From Bimastos eiseni (taxonomy: Eukaryota; Annelida; Clitellata; Crassiclitellata; Lumbricidae), in the NCBI GenBank assembly GCA_959347315.1, contig OY365807.1, positions 14,945,374 to 15,009,373 on the forward strand: a stretch of DNA of 64,000 nt, written 5' to 3'. Positions within the stretch are counted from its first letter, which is position 1; every line of letters starts with the position of its first letter. A program made the translations under genes and the position numbers. Shown one piece after another: positions 60,520 through 64,000 of this stretch. The notes beneath the pieces were generated by a model that had not been told where the DNA came from, ran no database searches, and saw only the letters and a list, made by a program, of their open reading frames with translations.

Positions 60520-63500
60520 GTAGGGGACTACGCCTGAATTCTTGTGAATGAATTCAGTAATCATGCATGTTTGTATGTGTATGTGGTTTGCACATGTATG
60601 TTGTATGTGTGTATGTAGCTGGTATGTGTCTGTTATTTAGTAATCTAGATTTTCAGTCTTGTTTTTTGTATGTTGTATGCATTGTATAATGTGCATTGCA
60701 TGCATGCGTGCATTAATGGATTCATGCATGCATCTAGATGCACGAGAAATGTGTTATAGCAGCGCCATCTTTATTATCAATAGTTCAATACCAATGACCA
60801 TTGTATGAATAAAGAATGCATTGTAATGTGGACATTTGCCACAGCGGCATTGAATTTGGAATCTGTGCTTTGACCGCCATTGATTAGAACAAGTGAAAGG
60901 ACCCTCTTTTATTGACTTTTGGTAATCTGATAGATGGCGCAATTGATCTATTTTCTAAGAGATCATTTATGATGTAAACTTGCCGGAGTGGAGCTCGTCA
61001 AGGAGGACTTGTTCGAATGGGTAAACAATATTTAATTTTGAGCATTTGAACATTTTTTTCCATTTTTTCCCTCAATTTTTGAGTTATGCCCGTAAAAATT
61101 TTATACATTGCGTTGTCATCCAAGTGTGACATGTTGCAAAATTTCAGCTCTGTAGGTCGACGGGAACAAACCGAAAAAAGAGTTGAAAGAACTCTGACGA
61201 ACCGACGATCCAGCGTTCATGACAAACTTTACGCAAACCAAGTTAAGGAAACCAAGAAAAGAGGGTAAAAAACTAACCTCAGATCGAATTCCAGCTCTAC
61301 AGACCATAATAGGCTGATAGGCTTTGTGCTCGGCTTGAAACTAGGATCACATGGGATTCTTGTTATAATGATACTGATACTCGTTATAATGTTTTCAATT
61401 GTTCTTTAACTGAACAATAAGATACTTCATTTAGAACCTATAGAGAGTTGCGAAGTGCATTTCAAGGCCGTCTTTAACTAACTCTGCTTAGTTAGGCCAT
61501 GCAGACGGTTGGAGGCGCCACTTTTATCCCTAGACAACAATATGAACTTGTATGAAAGCTTGTTTTATCTGCAAATCTAAATATTTGACTAATTTTATGG
61601 AAGAATTCTGCTTTGCCTAAGACCAAGTGTATAATTTCTTTATATAATAGATTACTACATATATTGATAAGTCAGGTGCATCTCGTACTGTGCGCTTTGC
61701 TACCTATGACCCTCTGCCAAGAAATTCCTGAATTTCTTTGCTGATGAAATGTTTGGCTGATGCCTCGGCATCAGATGAACTTCTGTCTATTCAGATACAG
61801 CCAGGAACACATGAAGAAGTTGGTACACTTATCTTTCAACTGACCAACTCACTTACTGAGCGTTATTTTTATTTTTCTGCTTATAATTTGACTGTTGTCT
61901 ACAACAGTTTTGTATCACTCATTGAAATTAGTAACAGTCGACTTGTGAATTCCGATTTTATTAATTTATTTATGTCTGTGGAAAAATAGAATTTTTTTAT
62001 TTATGAAGTGACAATAGCATTGAATTTTTTTAAATCACTTTATCACTTTCATTGTGAAATGCAGAAAATTAAAAAAGCAGTTGAATTCATGCACTTTAAA
62101 TTTAATGCTTATTGTTTATCTTGTTTCCAACCAATGAATTCATAATAATTATGCACACTGCCAAGCTACAAACCAAGGGAATAAGACTTTTTAAATGTCC
62201 GATACTCCATTCTTGAACTCAGTACTACTCACTCACTCGCTAACTATTACTAGGTAATCGGCAGGAAATTGAGACTCGGTTCATCCCTAGTAATTTAACC
62301 AATGAAGTGGTTGGTGTGAAGGCTGTTAGCTCAGAATTGAGGGTTCAGAACGTCAGAGACCCATCAGCAAAGGATCATTTTCAATTTCTGTTCCAAAGGC
62401 ATGCCATAGCAGATTCCTCCTGTTTCTCTTCCTCTTTCATTCTCCTTCCCTCCAATTTATCTTCCTCCTGCTTCCATTCCCTTTCCTCCCTCCTCCTACT
62501 TCTATTCCTCTTTCCCATTTACTCCTCCTTCATGTGCTTATATAGCACGACTTCATAATTGGAAAAGCCATTCCATTTGTACGTTAAAGATTTATTTCTC
62601 TAGTAAGCATCTTGCTTGAACCCATGTGCTCAAAGTTTCAAGTCGAGCACAAAGCCTATCAGCAGCCAAACTTGGATTATGAATCTTGTCTGCAGAGCTG
62701 GAATTTGATCTGAGGTCAGTTTTTTCTAATCAACGGCAGATATGATCCCTTGCTAATCACAGGATTTGGAGACATCACAGCTCATTAACGTCTATTCTTT
62801 ATGTTTCTGTCGTTTGTACGACTGTTGGACATGATTTTGTGCACAGGTGAACAGAGTAACAACAGCGTGGACTGTTATTCCGTCTTTTAATCTTTGGAAT
62901 TAAATTTTGTGCATTTGCAATAACTCACATCGGTATTGCAGCCAGCGGTATACATGTAGATGACTTCTTGGTGTTGTTGACAAAAACTGGCAGATGCAAT
63001 TTAGTTATTCAATATCGAGTCTGGTTAGGACTTGGTTGAGTGAATGTCCTTGTTATGCCATGTAATTGCACCCTGCAGGCAGCGCTCCACGAGTTCCACT
63101 ACTGCTGGTTAGAGGTTTAGAAAGGTGTCCCGCTGCGGGATACTGTGATCGCTATCATATCTCAACCGAGACGATTCTTTGCCCTAAAGACAACGCTTTT
63201 GAGGGGCTTCTATGCAGCCATTTAAAAGGTATGTTATGTTCATCTTTAGCAGAGATCGTAAACCGTGTTTAAACTCCAAATTTCTAAAGTGCAACTGTAA
63301 ACTAAGCGCAGAGCACCTGCTTATTCACGAGTGGTGAGTGGGCGTATCAGAGGGCTTTCCGGACTCGCTCTCTGGTTCGATGCGGGGAGAGGCACGCTCG
63401 TGAATTGGCAGCTGTAGAAATTTGGAGTTTACGATTAAGCCTACAAGCTGTGTGATATTTTCGGCTTGTTAAACGATAACCGGAAAAACGGTTATCGGTT

Positions 63501-64000
63501 TTGAAATCGATAATCGGTTTGTCATTTGCAAAACGATCGAATTTTTTTTCACCTTATTATTTATCTCAAATGTCTCGGTTTTGTTCCCATAGGAAGGGCT
63601 CAAGTGGGTAAACTTCAAAGGTTTAGACACCGCTAAGCGAAATATTTCTCTGCTGCGTCTTCCAACAGGGTCATTAATAGCTGCCGATTGCTAATAAACT
63701 GCCCGCTTGTCCAGACAAGACTAGCGTGAGAAGGTCAGCTAGGGGAAGGGTAACCGTAGCCAACTAAGACAGAAGAGCCGCCTGCAAAGCACCGAATTTG
63801 ATCCCTATAGAGGAGAGAGGGTTCACTGGCACATGCCGGTGGGGGATGGGGGTTCAATGGAGAACGATGCATATCGGCCGGGAGAGAAATAAGACCCGAG
63901 CGCTGTAGTCTTCTGTTTGTTCCAGATAACGTCACAATGTGACTTAAACACTTGGGTTTCGAGTGTTGACGCTGCATTGCGATACATAATACATAAAATC
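60520..64000 (+). other. intron 2 of the PLEKHH-like gene, running off the window
   Basis: Begins GTAGGG. Holds MITE family B copy 2, a hAT-end fragment at about 62200-62289 and a pyrimidine-rich tract at 62417-62530. No third exon recognised. Confidence 0.6.
60901..61266 (+). mobile_element. MITE family B, copy 2 (366 bp)
   Basis: Begins ACCCTCTTTTATTGAC and ends AAGAAAAGAGGGT, giving a 10-bp inverted repeat. It is the inverted counterpart of 26089-26436 and lies in the intron just after PLEKHH-like exon 2. Confidence 0.65.

Noticed and set aside
62848..63600. Candidate third PLEKHH-like exon at acceptors 62848, 63079 or 63590
   Set aside because: None opens into a coiled-coil frame in phase 0 followed by a donor.

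Overview
The window looks like genomic DNA from a bilaterian marine invertebrate, most likely a deuterostome of echinoderm or hemichordate type. That is inference. It rests on spliced GT-AG genes with large introns, very abundant microsatellites, many non-autonomous hAT/MITE elements, a SPEC3/Stum-family gene, and dozens of copies of the palindrome TAGGCCTA. There are no bacterial operons, rRNAs or CRISPR arrays. Most long open frames are artefacts of microsatellites, which stay open in several frames.

Three protein-coding genes can be supported. (1) On the minus strand, exons 7683-7185 and 5753-5542 join in phase 1 to give a 236-residue SPEC3/Stum-family membrane protein. (2) On the minus strand, exons 15202-15152, 13024-12372, 12136-12094 and 11544-11401 join in matching phases to give a 296-residue type I membrane protein. 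It has a signal peptide split by an intron, a small cysteine-containing ectodomain, a very acidic stalk, one membrane helix and a short tail. I do not recognise its family. (3) On the plus strand, exons 44081-44257 and 60457-60519 match the N-terminal coiled coil of PLEKHH/MAX-1 proteins. They are separated by a 16.2 kb intron and the rest of the gene lies beyond the window.

Layout: 1-5.5 kb is intergenic with a TA-flanked MITE; 5.5-7.7 kb is the Stum-like gene, with a 413-bp (CAGT)n array 45 bp upstream of its ATG; 11.4-15.2 kb is the novel membrane-protein gene; 16.3-17.2 kb is a large ATGT/ACGT microsatellite; 18.4-19.2 kb holds a hAT element beside a transposase-like fossil; 20.9-23.0 kb is a 2.1 kb hAT-type element carrying its own microsatellite; 24.4-24.7 kb is a possible untranslated first exon; 25.8-27.9 kb and 32.4-33.6 kb are nested transposon clusters; 29.7-31.0 kb holds two minisatellites; 44-60.5 kb is the PLEKHH-like gene with a repeat-filled intron.

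The best candidates for something undescribed are the four-exon membrane protein, the abrupt loss of TAGGCCTA-type motifs after about 28 kb, and three evenly spaced AGGTCA half-sites (double DR5) upstream of the PLEKHH-like gene. No search was run. All family calls rest on reading motifs and splice phases.
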